Source of the DNA: an uncultured Collinsella sp.
GTDB lineage: Bacteria > Actinomycetota > Coriobacteriia > Coriobacteriales > Coriobacteriaceae
Direction: 5' to 3'
Length of the DNA stretch: 64,000 bases
NCBI GenBank assembly: GCA_900549715.1
Contig: URPK01000004.1
Span: 1-64,000 of the forward strand
The notes beneath the pieces are model-generated. The model made no database searches. It had not been told where the DNA came from and worked only from the letters and a program-made list of their open reading frames with translations. Both the position numbers and the translations under genes were made by a program. Of this stretch, positions 25,518-33,323 are shown in pieces; within the stretch, counting starts at the first letter, position 1; the number at the start of each line of letters is the position of its first letter.

Positions 25518-26491
25518 TGACGATTCTTGCCGTCGCCGCCGGGTTCGCGGCCGACCTTGCCTTCGGCGACCCGCGCTGGCTTCCCCATCCCGTCGTCGCC
25601 ATGGGGCGCGCGATCACGTGGGCCGAAGGCCGCCTGCGGCGCGCATTCCCGCAAACGTCCGCGGGCACGCGCGCCGCAGGGCTTGTGCTCGCCGTGGCGC
25701 TTCCGCTTGCGTGTGGACTTTTGACCTGGGGAATCCTGCATCTTTGCGGCATGGTTCACTCCGGCTTGCGCTTCGTGGTCGAGGCATGGGCGAGCTATCA
25801 GATTCTCGCGACATGCGAGCTGTGCCGCCAGAGCCTGGCCGTGGCCCGTGCGTTCTCGAAGGGCGGCCTTGTCGCGGCGCGCGAAGCCGTCGGGCTCATC
25901 GTGGGACGCGACACGTCTGTTCTCGACGAGCAGGGCGTCGCGCGCGCCGCCGTGGAAACGGTGGCGGAGAACGCGAGCGACGGCGTCATCGCGCCGCTTT
26001 TCTACCTTATGATCGGGGGTGCGCCCTTGGGCATGGCGTACAAGGCGGTGAATACGCTCGACAGCATGGTGGGCTACAAAAACGAGCGCTACATCGACTT
26101 CGGCTGCGCCTCGGCGCGCCTCGACGATGCGGCGAACTGGATTCCCTCGCGCTTATCGGCCCTGCTTATGATCGCCGTATGCCCGATCGTCGGGCTCGAC
26201 GCGCGCGGGGCGGCGCACATCTGGCGCCGCGACAGGCGTCGCCATGCGAGCCCGAATGCGGCACAGACCGAGTCAGCGTGCGCGGGCGCGCTCGGGCTGC
26301 GCCTGGCAGGACCCGCGGTGTATTTCGGCAAGCTCGTTGAGAAACCGACGATAGGCGACGCGTCCCGCGAAATCGAGTGGGGCGACATCGCCCGGGCGAC
26401 AAGGCTTATGCTCGCCGCGTCCGTATGCGCGCTCGTCGTCTTCGGTGCCGCGCGCGCGGCGGTCGTGCTCGCCGTGGGGGCGATGGCATGA
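25517..26491 (+). CDS. cbiB: Adenosylcobinamide-phosphate synthase
   Basis: CbiB (CobD of the Pseudomonas naming) attaches the aminopropanol side chain to adenosylcobyrate. It is a 324-residue membrane protein with ADLAFGDPRWLPHPVVAMG at the start, VAENASDGVIAPLFY, and YKAVNTLDSMVGYKNERY, all diagnostic. Several hydrophobic helices are visible. The ATG overlaps the stop of the preceding fusion gene by one base (TGATG), and the end overlaps cobD by four. Confidence 0.94.
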   Translation: MTILAVAAGFAADLAFGDPRWLPHPVVAMGRAITWAEGRLRRAFPQTSAGTRAAGLVLAVALPLACGLLTWGILHLCGMVHSGLRFVVEAWASYQILATCELCRQSLAVARAFSKGGLVAAREAVGLIVGRDTSVLDEQGVARAAVETVAENASDGVIAPLFYLMIGGAPLGMAYKAVNTLDSMVGYKNERYIDFGCASARLDDAANWIPSRLSALLMIAVCPIVGLDARGAAHIWRRDRRRHASPNAAQTESACAGALGLRLAGPAVYFGKLVEKPTIGDASREIEWGDIARATRLMLAASVCALVVFGAARAAVVLAVGAMA

Positions 26492-27711
26492 GGGAAGACC
26501 ACGCCGCGCCCCGGGCTGCCGGGGGAATCCTGCGCGCCCGTGCGCATGGGGGTAGCACGCAATCGCTTGGCATCGCTTGCGAAGGGGACGCCTCCGACCT
26601 CATTGACTTCTCGGTGAACGTGAATCCGGCAGGCCCCTCGCCGCGCGCCGTCGCCGCAGCTTGCAAGGCGCTTTCTCGAATCGACGCCTACCCCGATAGG
26701 GAAAGCCTCGCGCTCGTTCGCGCCCTAGCGCGCGCCCAGGGCATTCCCGAAGATACTATCGTCTGCGGCGCGGGCGCGTCCGACATCATCTGGCGGCTCG
26801 CCGCGGCGGTGCGCCCGAAACGCATCGTCGTGTGCGCGCCGACGTTTTCTGAATATGCGGAGGCGGCATCGTACTACGGCGCATGCGTGCAGGAGTTCCC
26901 GCTCTCCGAAGCGGACGACTTCGACGTGCCCGCCTCCTTCGCCCGCGCGATCGAGGGGCCGGGAGACGTGGCGTACCTCTGCAATCCGAACAACCCGACG
27001 GGGCGCCTCGTCGACCCCAGCGTGATCGATGCCGCGGCTTGCCGCTGCGAGCAGGTGGGCGCGCTGCTCGTCGTGGACGAGTGCTTCCTCGGATTTGCGC
27101 CCGACGCCCGCGAAAGGAGCGTGGCCGCACGTGCCGCGTGTTCGCGCCATGTGGCCGTGCTCTCCGCGTTCACCAAGCTCTACGGAATGGCGGGGTTGCG
27201 GTTGGGATATCTGATCAGCGGAAACGCCCAACTCATCGAGGGGATTCGCCGGGCGGGGCAGGCGTGGCCCGTCTCCTCGGTCGCCGAGGCCGCGGGCATC
27301 GCCGCCCTGGAAGACGTTGAATACGTCTCGCGCACGCGCGATGTATTGGCGGGCGAGCGAGCGTGGCTTTCCCACGAGCTCTCCTCACTCGGGCTTTCCG
27401 TCGTGCCATCGGATGCGAACTTTCTTTTAGTCCGCACTCCGGCGAAAGACATCCCCGAGCGCCTGTATAAACAGGGGGTTTTGGTCCGCACGTGCGACTC
27501 GTTTTCGGTACTGTCCCGTTTCTGGTGCCGCGTCGCGGTGCGCACGCGCAAGGAGAATGCCCGGCTTGCGATGGCGTTCGGCCGCGCGCTTCGGGCGGAA
27601 GGTGCATCGGGCGAAGGCGAACCCGACGAACGGGGCGGCGTTTCTTGTGGCGGCGCTATGGCGGGCGCGGATGGCCGAGGCTCGGCGAAGGAGGTCGATA
27701 CCCGTGGGTAG
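26488..27711 (+). CDS. cobD: Threonine-phosphate decarboxylase-type PLP enzyme
   Basis: A 407-residue fold-type I aminotransferase relative. It shows HGGSTQSLGI at the N-terminus (an HGG motif common to CobD), DFSVNVNPAGPSPRAV, CNPNNPTGRLV, and SAFTKLYGMAGLRLGYLI, where the lysine binds pyridoxal phosphate. In this context it should make aminopropanol phosphate from threonine phosphate for CbiB. Histidinol-phosphate aminotransferase is the sequence-similar alternative, but the operon position argues against it. The last 40 residues are low-complexity and overlap the start of cbiP by eight bases. Confidence 0.9.
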   Translation: MREDHAAPRAAGGILRARAHGGSTQSLGIACEGDASDLIDFSVNVNPAGPSPRAVAAACKALSRIDAYPDRESLALVRALARAQGIPEDTIVCGAGASDIIWRLAAAVRPKRIVVCAPTFSEYAEAASYYGACVQEFPLSEADDFDVPASFARAIEGPGDVAYLCNPNNPTGRLVDPSVIDAAACRCEQVGALLVVDECFLGFAPDARERSVAARAACSRHVAVLSAFTKLYGMAGLRLGYLISGNAQLIEGIRRAGQAWPVSSVAEAAGIAALEDVEYVSRTRDVLAGERAWLSHELSSLGLSVVPSDANFLLVRTPAKDIPERLYKQGVLVRTCDSFSVLSRFWCRVAVRTRKENARLAMAFGRALRAEGASGEGEPDERGGVSCGGAMAGADGRGSAKEVDTRG

Positions 27712-29203
27712 GGCGAAGCCCATCATGATCCAGGGCACCATGTCGAACGCGGGTAAGAGCCTGCTTGCGGCGGGGCTGTGCCGTGTGCTTTCGCAGGACG
27801 GCCTGCGCGTGACTCCCTTCAAGAGCCAGAACATGGCGCTCAACAGCGGTGTCACGGCCGACGGGCTCGAGATGGGGCGCGCCCAGATCATGCAGGCTGA
27901 GGCGTGCGGCATCGCGCCCGACGTGCGCATGAACCCCATCCTTCTCAAGCCCGAAAGCGACCACCGAAGCCAGCTCATCGTGGCCGGCAAGGCGCAGGGA
28001 GCCTTCGCTGCGAGGGACTACTTCGCGCGAAAGAAGGCGCTCATGCCGCAGATTTTGGAGGCGTTCGATTCGCTCGCGGAGGAAAACGACGTCATCGTCA
28101 TCGAGGGCGCCGGCAGCCCCGCCGAAATCAACCTTTCCGAAAACGACATCGTCAACATGGGGCTCGCGCGCGCCGTGTCCTCCCCCGTGCTGCTCGTGGG
28201 CGACATCGACCCAGGCGGGGTGTTTGCCCAGCTCTACGGTACGGTCGCGCTCTTTGCGCCCGAGGATCGCGCGCTTTTGCGGGGGCTTGTGGTGAACAAG
28301 TTCCGCGGCGATGTGGAAATCCTGCGCCCGGGTTTGGCCCCGCTCGAGAAGATGTGCGGGGTTCCCGTCGTGGGGGTCGTGCCGTATCTTACGCTCGACC
28401 TGGACGACGAGGACTCGCTCGCGCCGCGCCTATCTGCCCGCGAGGCGCGCGGCGTCATCGACGTCGCCGTCGTGCGTCTTCCGCATCTGTCGAACTTCAC
28501 CGACTTCGACCCGCTTTCGCGCGTGCCCGGCGTGGGCGTGCGCTACGTTTCCTCGACGACCGATCTGGGCCGACCCGACCTGGTGGTGCTTCCCGGCTCG
28601 AAGACTACGCTCGACGACGCGCGCTGGCTTGCGGCTAGCGGCATCGGGGCCTGTGTACGCGCGCTTTCGGGCACGGGCACGCCGGTGCTCGGCATATGCG
28701 GAGGCTACCAGCTTTTGGGAGACGAGCTTTCCGACCCGCACGGCAGGGAAGGCGCTGGCACCGCGCGCGGGCTCGGGCTCATCCCTGCAAGTACGGTGTT
28801 CAAGGAGGAAAAGCGCCTCGCCCAGTCGGCACTGCGCATCACGGGCGCCCAAGGCGCGTTCTCGGTGTGGAACGGCATGATGGCGCGCGGGTACGAGATT
28901 CACGACGGCGAAACGACCGTCTCCTGCGCCCCTGCGGGCACGATTGGCGGCAAACCGGAAGGCGCGGCCTGCGGTAACGTGTTCGGAACCTATCTCCACG
29001 GCCTGTTCGACGAACCGGGGGTGGCGCTCGCCCTCGCGCGCTCGCTCGCGCGCATGCGCGGCCTGCCCGAGAGCGTCGTGGGTGACGCGGGCGCGGCGTC
29101 CGCGGCCGATCACCGTGCGCGTGAGTTCGACCGCCTGGCCGACGTCGTGCGCGGGGCGCTCGACATGGAGTATGTCTACCGCATTATCGAGGAGGGCGTA
29201 TGA
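27704..29203 (+). CDS. cbiP: Cobyric acid synthase
   Basis: CbiP (CobQ) performs four amidations giving adenosylcobyric acid. The 499-residue protein starts from a GTG with AAGGAGG nine bases upstream. It shows IMIQGTMSNAGKSLLAAG, the P-loop variant of the family, FKSQNMALNSGVT, EGAGSPAEINL, and the C-terminal amidotransferase half with GICGGYQLLG, where the cysteine is catalytic, and GTYLHGLFD with the histidine. It overlaps cobD by eight bases and btuR by four. Confidence 0.95.
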   Translation: MGRAKPIMIQGTMSNAGKSLLAAGLCRVLSQDGLRVTPFKSQNMALNSGVTADGLEMGRAQIMQAEACGIAPDVRMNPILLKPESDHRSQLIVAGKAQGAFAARDYFARKKALMPQILEAFDSLAEENDVIVIEGAGSPAEINLSENDIVNMGLARAVSSPVLLVGDIDPGGVFAQLYGTVALFAPEDRALLRGLVVNKFRGDVEILRPGLAPLEKMCGVPVVGVVPYLTLDLDDEDSLAPRLSAREARGVIDVAVVRLPHLSNFTDFDPLSRVPGVGVRYVSSTTDLGRPDLVVLPGSKTTLDDARWLAASGIGACVRALSGTGTPVLGICGGYQLLGDELSDPHGREGAGTARGLGLIPASTVFKEEKRLAQSALRITGAQGAFSVWNGMMARGYEIHDGETTVSCAPAGTIGGKPEGAACGNVFGTYLHGLFDEPGVALALARSLARMRGLPESVVGDAGAASAADHRAREFDRLADVVRGALDMEYVYRIIEEGV

Positions 29204-29715
29204 TCCACGTGTATCATGGCGACGGCAAAGGCAAGACCACGGCGGCGATGGGCCTCGCCCTTCGCATGCTCGCTGCAGGCCGCCGCGTCGTCGTCGTACA
29301 GTTCCTGAAAGACGGCGAAAGCGGGGAGGTGCGCCTGCTCGCTGAGCATTTCGGCGTGCCCGTGTTCGCGGGGAAGGCGTCGGACAAGTTTACCTGGTCG
29401 ATGACGTCGGAAGAACTTGCCGCGACGTGCGAGCTGCACGATGGGAACCTCGCTTCCGCGCTCGTCGAGCTCGAGTGCGCGCAAGAGGGACTGCTCGTGC
29501 TCGACGAGGCGCTCGACGCGCTTTCGATGGGGCTTGTCGACGAGGCGCTCGTGGACCGCGCGCTCGATATGTCCGCGCTCGGCGTCGAAGTAGTGCTCAC
29601 CGGGCGCGCGCCTTCCCGCAAGATCGTGGAGAAGGCCGACTACATAACCGAGATGCGGTGCGAGAAACACCCCTACGAGCAGGGGATATGTGCAAGGGAA
29701 GGAGTGGAGTACTAG
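29200..29715 (+). CDS. btuR: Cob(I)yrinic acid a,c-diamide adenosyltransferase
   Basis: This enzyme (BtuR/CobO/CobA family) transfers the adenosyl group from ATP to the cobalt of corrinoids. The 171-residue protein has the P-loop VYHGDGKGKTTAAMGLALR, VVVVQFLKDGE, LLVLDEALDALSMGLVD and VLTGRAPS, all typical. It overlaps the cbiP stop, and cbiC follows without a gap. Confidence 0.94.
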   Translation: MIHVYHGDGKGKTTAAMGLALRMLAAGRRVVVVQFLKDGESGEVRLLAEHFGVPVFAGKASDKFTWSMTSEELAATCELHDGNLASALVELECAQEGLLVLDEALDALSMGLVDEALVDRALDMSALGVEVVLTGRAPSRKIVEKADYITEMRCEKHPYEQGICAREGVEY

Positions 29716-30357
29716 ATGGATTCCAAGGAGATGGCGCCCGGCGACATCGAGCGGCGCAGCTTCGAGATCATCACCGAAGAGCTCGGCGGCCGCACGTTCC
29801 CGCCGCTCGAAGAGCCCGTCGTGAAGCGCGTCATCCACACCACTGCCGACTTCTCGTACGCCGATTCCCTCGTGTTCACCCATGACGCCGCGCACTGTGC
29901 GCTCGACGCACTGCGCGCAGGGGCCACGGTGCTCACCGACACGAACATGGCGCTCGCAGGCATAAGCAAGCCCGCGCTCGCGAAGCTCGGCTGCAAGGCC
30001 GTGTGCTTCATGGCCGACCCTGATGTCGCCGCGGCTGCGCGCGCCGCGGGCACGACTCGCGCCGTTGCGAGCATGGACAAAGCTTGCGGCATCGAGGGTC
30101 CGCTCATCGTGGCCGTCGGCAACGCTCCCACAGCACTTCTGCGCCTCGCCGAGCTCATGGACGCGGGGAAGATCGCGCCCGCTCTCGTCGTTGGGGTGCC
30201 GGTCGGGTTTGTGAACGTGGTCGAGGCGAAAGAGGAGCTACTCGCGCGACGCGTGCCGGCCATCGTCGCGAGGGGTCGCAAGGGCGGCTCGACCGTGGCG
30301 GCCGCCATTATGAACGCGCTACTCTACCAGATCACGCGCACAGGCGGCCCGAAGTGA
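29716..30357 (+). CDS. cbiC: Precorrin-8X/cobalt-precorrin-8 methylmutase
   Basis: CbiC moves the C-11 methyl group to C-12 to give hydrogenobyrinate or cobyrinate. The 213-residue protein shows KRVIHTTADFSYADSL, which includes the catalytic histidine, TVLTDTNMALAGISK, ALLRLAELMDAG and GVPVGFVNVVEAKE, matching the family throughout. It begins directly after the btuR stop codon and overlaps cbiJ by four bases. Confidence 0.95.
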   Translation: MDSKEMAPGDIERRSFEIITEELGGRTFPPLEEPVVKRVIHTTADFSYADSLVFTHDAAHCALDALRAGATVLTDTNMALAGISKPALAKLGCKAVCFMADPDVAAAARAAGTTRAVASMDKACGIEGPLIVAVGNAPTALLRLAELMDAGKIAPALVVGVPVGFVNVVEAKEELLARRVPAIVARGRKGGSTVAAAIMNALLYQITRTGGPK

Positions 30358-31127
30358 CGGCTCCCGCATCTGCGCCGGCGCTGCGCATCTTCGCCGGCAC
30401 CACCGAGGGCCGCCTTCTGTGCGAATGGGCGAGCGGGGCGGGCATCCCCGCCCGTGCCTATGCGGCAACAGAGTACGGAGGCGAACTTTTGGGCGAGCTT
30501 CCGGACATCGAGGTGTATGCGGGCAGGCTCGACGAGGCCGACATGGAGCGCGAGCTTTCCGGCGCGCGCATCGTCGTCGACGCCACGCACCCCTTCGCTA
30601 CGCTCGCAAGCGGTAACATCCGGGCCGCTTCGCTCGCCGTGGGTGCACGATGCCTGCGCCTTGCGCGCCCGGTCGAGGCGCTGCCCAAAGGCGTCGTGTC
30701 GGTCGCGTCGATCGCCTGCGCGGCGCGCTTTCTCTCCGAGAACCCGGGTCGCGCTCTTCTCACGACGGGGAGCAAGGAGCTTGCTCCCTACACGCGCGTC
30801 GCCGATTTCGCGGAGCGCTTCTTTGTGCGTGTGCTCCCGCTGCCCGGTGCTATAACGAAGTGCATCGACGCGGGGTTTTCGCCGTCGCACGTCATCGGCA
30901 TGCAGGGGCCCTTCACCCGCGAGCTCAACGAGGCGATGCTTCGGCAGGTGGGCGCCCAGTGGCTTGTGACTAAGGACTCGGGAACCGTAGGCGGCACGGC
31001 CGAGAAGCTCGCCGCCGCGCGCGACGTGGGAGCGCGCTGTATTGTGGTCACCCGTCCCGCCGAGGGAAGCGGGGCCCTTTCGCTTCGGGAAGTGGAAGAC
31101 GCGCTCTTACGGGAGTTCGTGCGCTAG
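30354..31127 (+). CDS. cbiJ: Precorrin-6A/cobalt-precorrin-6A reductase
   Basis: CbiJ (CobK) reduces the macrocycle with NAD(P)H. The 257-residue protein has LRIFAGTTEGRLLCEWA at the start, VVDATHPFATLAS, GSKELAPY, MQGPFTRELNEAML and KDSGTVGGTAEKLAAA, all diagnostic. The start is a GTG overlapping the cbiC stop. It is the last gene of the rightward cobalamin operon; downstream lies only transposase debris and an inverted repeat. Confidence 0.93.
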   Translation: MTAPASAPALRIFAGTTEGRLLCEWASGAGIPARAYAATEYGGELLGELPDIEVYAGRLDEADMERELSGARIVVDATHPFATLASGNIRAASLAVGARCLRLARPVEALPKGVVSVASIACAARFLSENPGRALLTTGSKELAPYTRVADFAERFFVRVLPLPGAITKCIDAGFSPSHVIGMQGPFTRELNEAMLRQVGAQWLVTKDSGTVGGTAEKLAAARDVGARCIVVTRPAEGSGALSLREVEDALLREFVR

Positions 31128-31179
31128 GCGCTCGTCGCGCCTGCGCGCCCTCCCGCCCGCGAGGAGGATCGCCCCGTGC

Positions 31180-31249
31180 AAGCTCGACCCGTACAAGCCC
31201 GTCATCCATCAATAGCTCGAGGACGACGCCCAGAACTGGCGCAAACAGT
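31180..31249 (+). mobile_element. Fragment of an IS21-type transposase (IstA)
   Basis: Read rightward this stretch encodes KLDPYKPVIHQ-stop-LEDDAQNWRKQ. It closely follows the IstA pattern KLDPYKPxIDxWLxxD...RKQ, with the tryptophan codon changed to TAG. Only about 23 codons are left, with no start and no downstream catalytic region. It lies at the right edge of the cobalamin island, opposite the IS3 fragment at the left edge. Confidence 0.6.
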
Positions 31250-31253
31250 CCTT

Positions 31254-31330
31254 CAATAAGTTGCGGTGAAATAGTGTCTGTTTTTGCTGCTAGATAGCAT
31301 ATTCGGTTCCTAATTCACCGCAACTTGTTG
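31254..31330. repeat. Inverted repeat at the right boundary of the island
   Basis: Seventeen-base arms (31254-31270 and 31314-31330) match with one mismatch and are separated by 43 bases. The core is AAGTTGCGGTGAA. It sits just after the stop of the leftward efflux permease gene (31339) and just after the IS21-type fragment. It could form the 3' end of the efflux transcript or be a remnant of an insertion event. Confidence 0.7.
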
Positions 31331-31338
31331 GTGGTGGC

Positions 31339-32553
31339 TTACTGGTAGCGTAGGCACTCCACCGGGTTGAGCTTTGCCGCGCGGCGAGCGGGGTAGAAGC
31401 CAAAGATTACGCCGATGCCGACGGAGACGGCGAAGGCCAGCAGCACCGTGGCGATTGAAAAGCTCGGTGTGATTTGCCCGCTGGCGCCGAGCTCGCTGAG
31501 AACCCCTGATCCTGCGGCAAACATCGCGAGGCCCCAGGCCAGCAGATAGCCAATCAGGACACCCAGCAGGCCACCGGTGACGCACAGTGCCGAGGATTCG
31601 GCCAAAAACTGCGCGGTGATATCGCGGCGACTGGCGCCCAAGGCACGGCGAATACCGATCTCGCGGATGCGCTCAGTCACGTTGGTAAGCATCATATTCA
31701 TAATGCCGATTCCGCCGACAAGCAGCGAAATGCCGGCAACCGCTCCCATGATGAGCGAGAAGGCGCCCATAAAGGAATTGAGGGAGTCGATAGCGCTTTT
31801 CATGGATGTCGCCGATACACTGTCGTACTCATCCTCCTCCTCGATGCCCTTCATCGCGCGCACCTTGGACTCGATGGTCTTGCAGAGCTCATCCATGTCC
31901 GTGCCCTCGGCGGCAAGTGCCGTCACGCTGGGGAATGAAGGATTCTCGTCGCCAAATAGGCCGGAGATGGTTTCGCGTGGCATATACAAAGTGAGCGAGC
32001 CCATGGAGTCGCTGCCGCCATCAATCACGCCTACAATCTGCACCTCGCCGTTGGACACCTTGATGGTTTTTCCCAGCGCATCCTGTTCGTTGCCGTAAAG
32101 CTGATCGGCGCCGCCGCGGCTGATGAGCGCCACGCGCGAGCCTGATTGGGACTCGGCCTGGGAATAGGTGCGCCCCGCAACGAGCTTGCTGGCCCCCACG
32201 GCATCGAGCATGTCGCTATCGACACCCTGTGCCATGACGGTATAGCTTTTATCGCCAGTCTTGTACTCGGTATACGCGCTGTCGACAATGCCGATCTGCT
32301 CTATCTGCGGCACCAGTTTTTGAAGCTTCTCGATGTCCGACTCGGTGAGTTCTTGCGACGAATAGATTTGCACCATGCGCGCCGCATTGAGGCCCAGGCT
32401 GTTGACCAAGCTGTTTTGGATGCCGCCGATGAGCGAAGTCATGGCAATGACCGAGGCGATGCCAATGACAATGCCCAGGATGGTGAGCAGGCTGCGCCCC
32501 TTGTTGGCCTCGAGCGAGTGAAGGGCTTCCTGGATGAGATCGCGAGCGCTCAT
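31339..32553 (-). CDS. ABC transporter permease, MacB/FtsX type
   Basis: A 404-residue permease. The first membrane helix follows RSLLTILGIVIGIASVIAM, the typical MacB start. A large extracytoplasmic domain spans about residues 45-270. Three C-terminal helices form the FtsX domain, including LLVGGIGIMNMMLTNVTERIREIGIRRALGA. The end carries FYPARRAAKLNPVECLRYQ, a standard closing motif. It overlaps the ATPase gene by four bases and works with the adaptor two genes upstream as an efflux or lipoprotein-handling machine. Confidence 0.92.
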   Translation of the reverse strand: MSARDLIQEALHSLEANKGRSLLTILGIVIGIASVIAMTSLIGGIQNSLVNSLGLNAARMVQIYSSQELTESDIEKLQKLVPQIEQIGIVDSAYTEYKTGDKSYTVMAQGVDSDMLDAVGASKLVAGRTYSQAESQSGSRVALISRGGADQLYGNEQDALGKTIKVSNGEVQIVGVIDGGSDSMGSLTLYMPRETISGLFGDENPSFPSVTALAAEGTDMDELCKTIESKVRAMKGIEEEDEYDSVSATSMKSAIDSLNSFMGAFSLIMGAVAGISLLVGGIGIMNMMLTNVTERIREIGIRRALGASRRDITAQFLAESSALCVTGGLLGVLIGYLLAWGLAMFAAGSGVLSELGASGQITPSFSIATVLLAFAVSVGIGVIFGFYPARRAAKLNPVECLRYQ

Positions 32554-33323
32554 GCCATCACTCCTTTCGACGGGTTGGCGGAGGCGGAAATCATGGGCAG
32601 GCTATCTACGGCGCTGCGCAGGGTCCGCGGTGCATGCGGAATATACGCGCCGTCGTGAATGCGACCGTCGCGGATGGTCACGGCACGGTCGGCCTCGGCG
32701 GCGATGCCGGGGTCGTGTGTGATAAGCACGATGGTTTTGCCGCGCTCCTGGAGCTTGTGGAAGGTTTCCATGACGAGTGCTCCCGTGGCGGAGTCCAGGT
32801 TTCCAGTTGGCTCGTCAGCCAAAATGATGGGCGGATCGTTGACGAGGGCGCGTGCGATGGCGACACGCTGCATCTGGCCGCCCGAGAGCTCGGATATGCG
32901 GTGGTCCCAGTGGTCGACGGGCAGCGTGACGGCCTGCAGCGCGTGCACGGCGCGCATTTCACGCTGGCTACGGGGCACGTTAGTGTATGCCAGCGGCAGC
33001 ATGACGTTTTCGATAACCGACAGGCGCGGCAGCAGGTTGAAGCTCTGAAAGACAAAGCCAATGCTCAGGGCGCGGACTTCGGTGAGCTCGTCATCATCGA
33101 GCTCGGCCACGTTGAGGCCCTGCAGGTAGTAGTCGCCCGCCGTCGGCTTATCCAGGCAGCCCAGGATGTTCATGAGCGTTGATTTGCCCGAGCCCGAGGG
33201 GCCAGTGATAGCGACGAATTCGCCGGGATTTACCGCCAGGCTCACGTTGTGCAAGATATGGGCGCAACCCGCCTCGCTCTCAAAGATGCGATGCACGTTG
33301 CGAATGTCGATGACGGGACGCAT
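32550..33323 (-). CDS. ABC transporter ATP-binding protein, MacB/LolD type
   Basis: The 257-residue ATPase shows Walker A GPSGSGKST, Q-loop region FVFQSFNLLPRLSV, signature ELSGGQMQRVAIARAL, Walker B ILADEPTGNLD and the switch histidine in VLITHDPGIA. The start overlaps the stop of the adaptor gene by one base (TAATG), and its stop overlaps the permease start (ATGA). It powers the neighbouring MacB-type permease. Confidence 0.94.
   Translation of the reverse strand: MRPVIDIRNVHRIFESEAGCAHILHNVSLAVNPGEFVAITGPSGSGKSTLMNILGCLDKPTAGDYYLQGLNVAELDDDELTEVRALSIGFVFQSFNLLPRLSVIENVMLPLAYTNVPRSQREMRAVHALQAVTLPVDHWDHRISELSGGQMQRVAIARALVNDPPIILADEPTGNLDSATGALVMETFHKLQERGKTIVLITHDPGIAAEADRAVTIRDGRIHDGAYIPHAPRTLRSAVDSLPMISASANPSKGVMA

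Noticed and set aside
8646..31127. Prophage or conjugative element
   Set aside because: No phage, integrase, relaxase or conjugation gene is present; only two transposase fragments at the edges.
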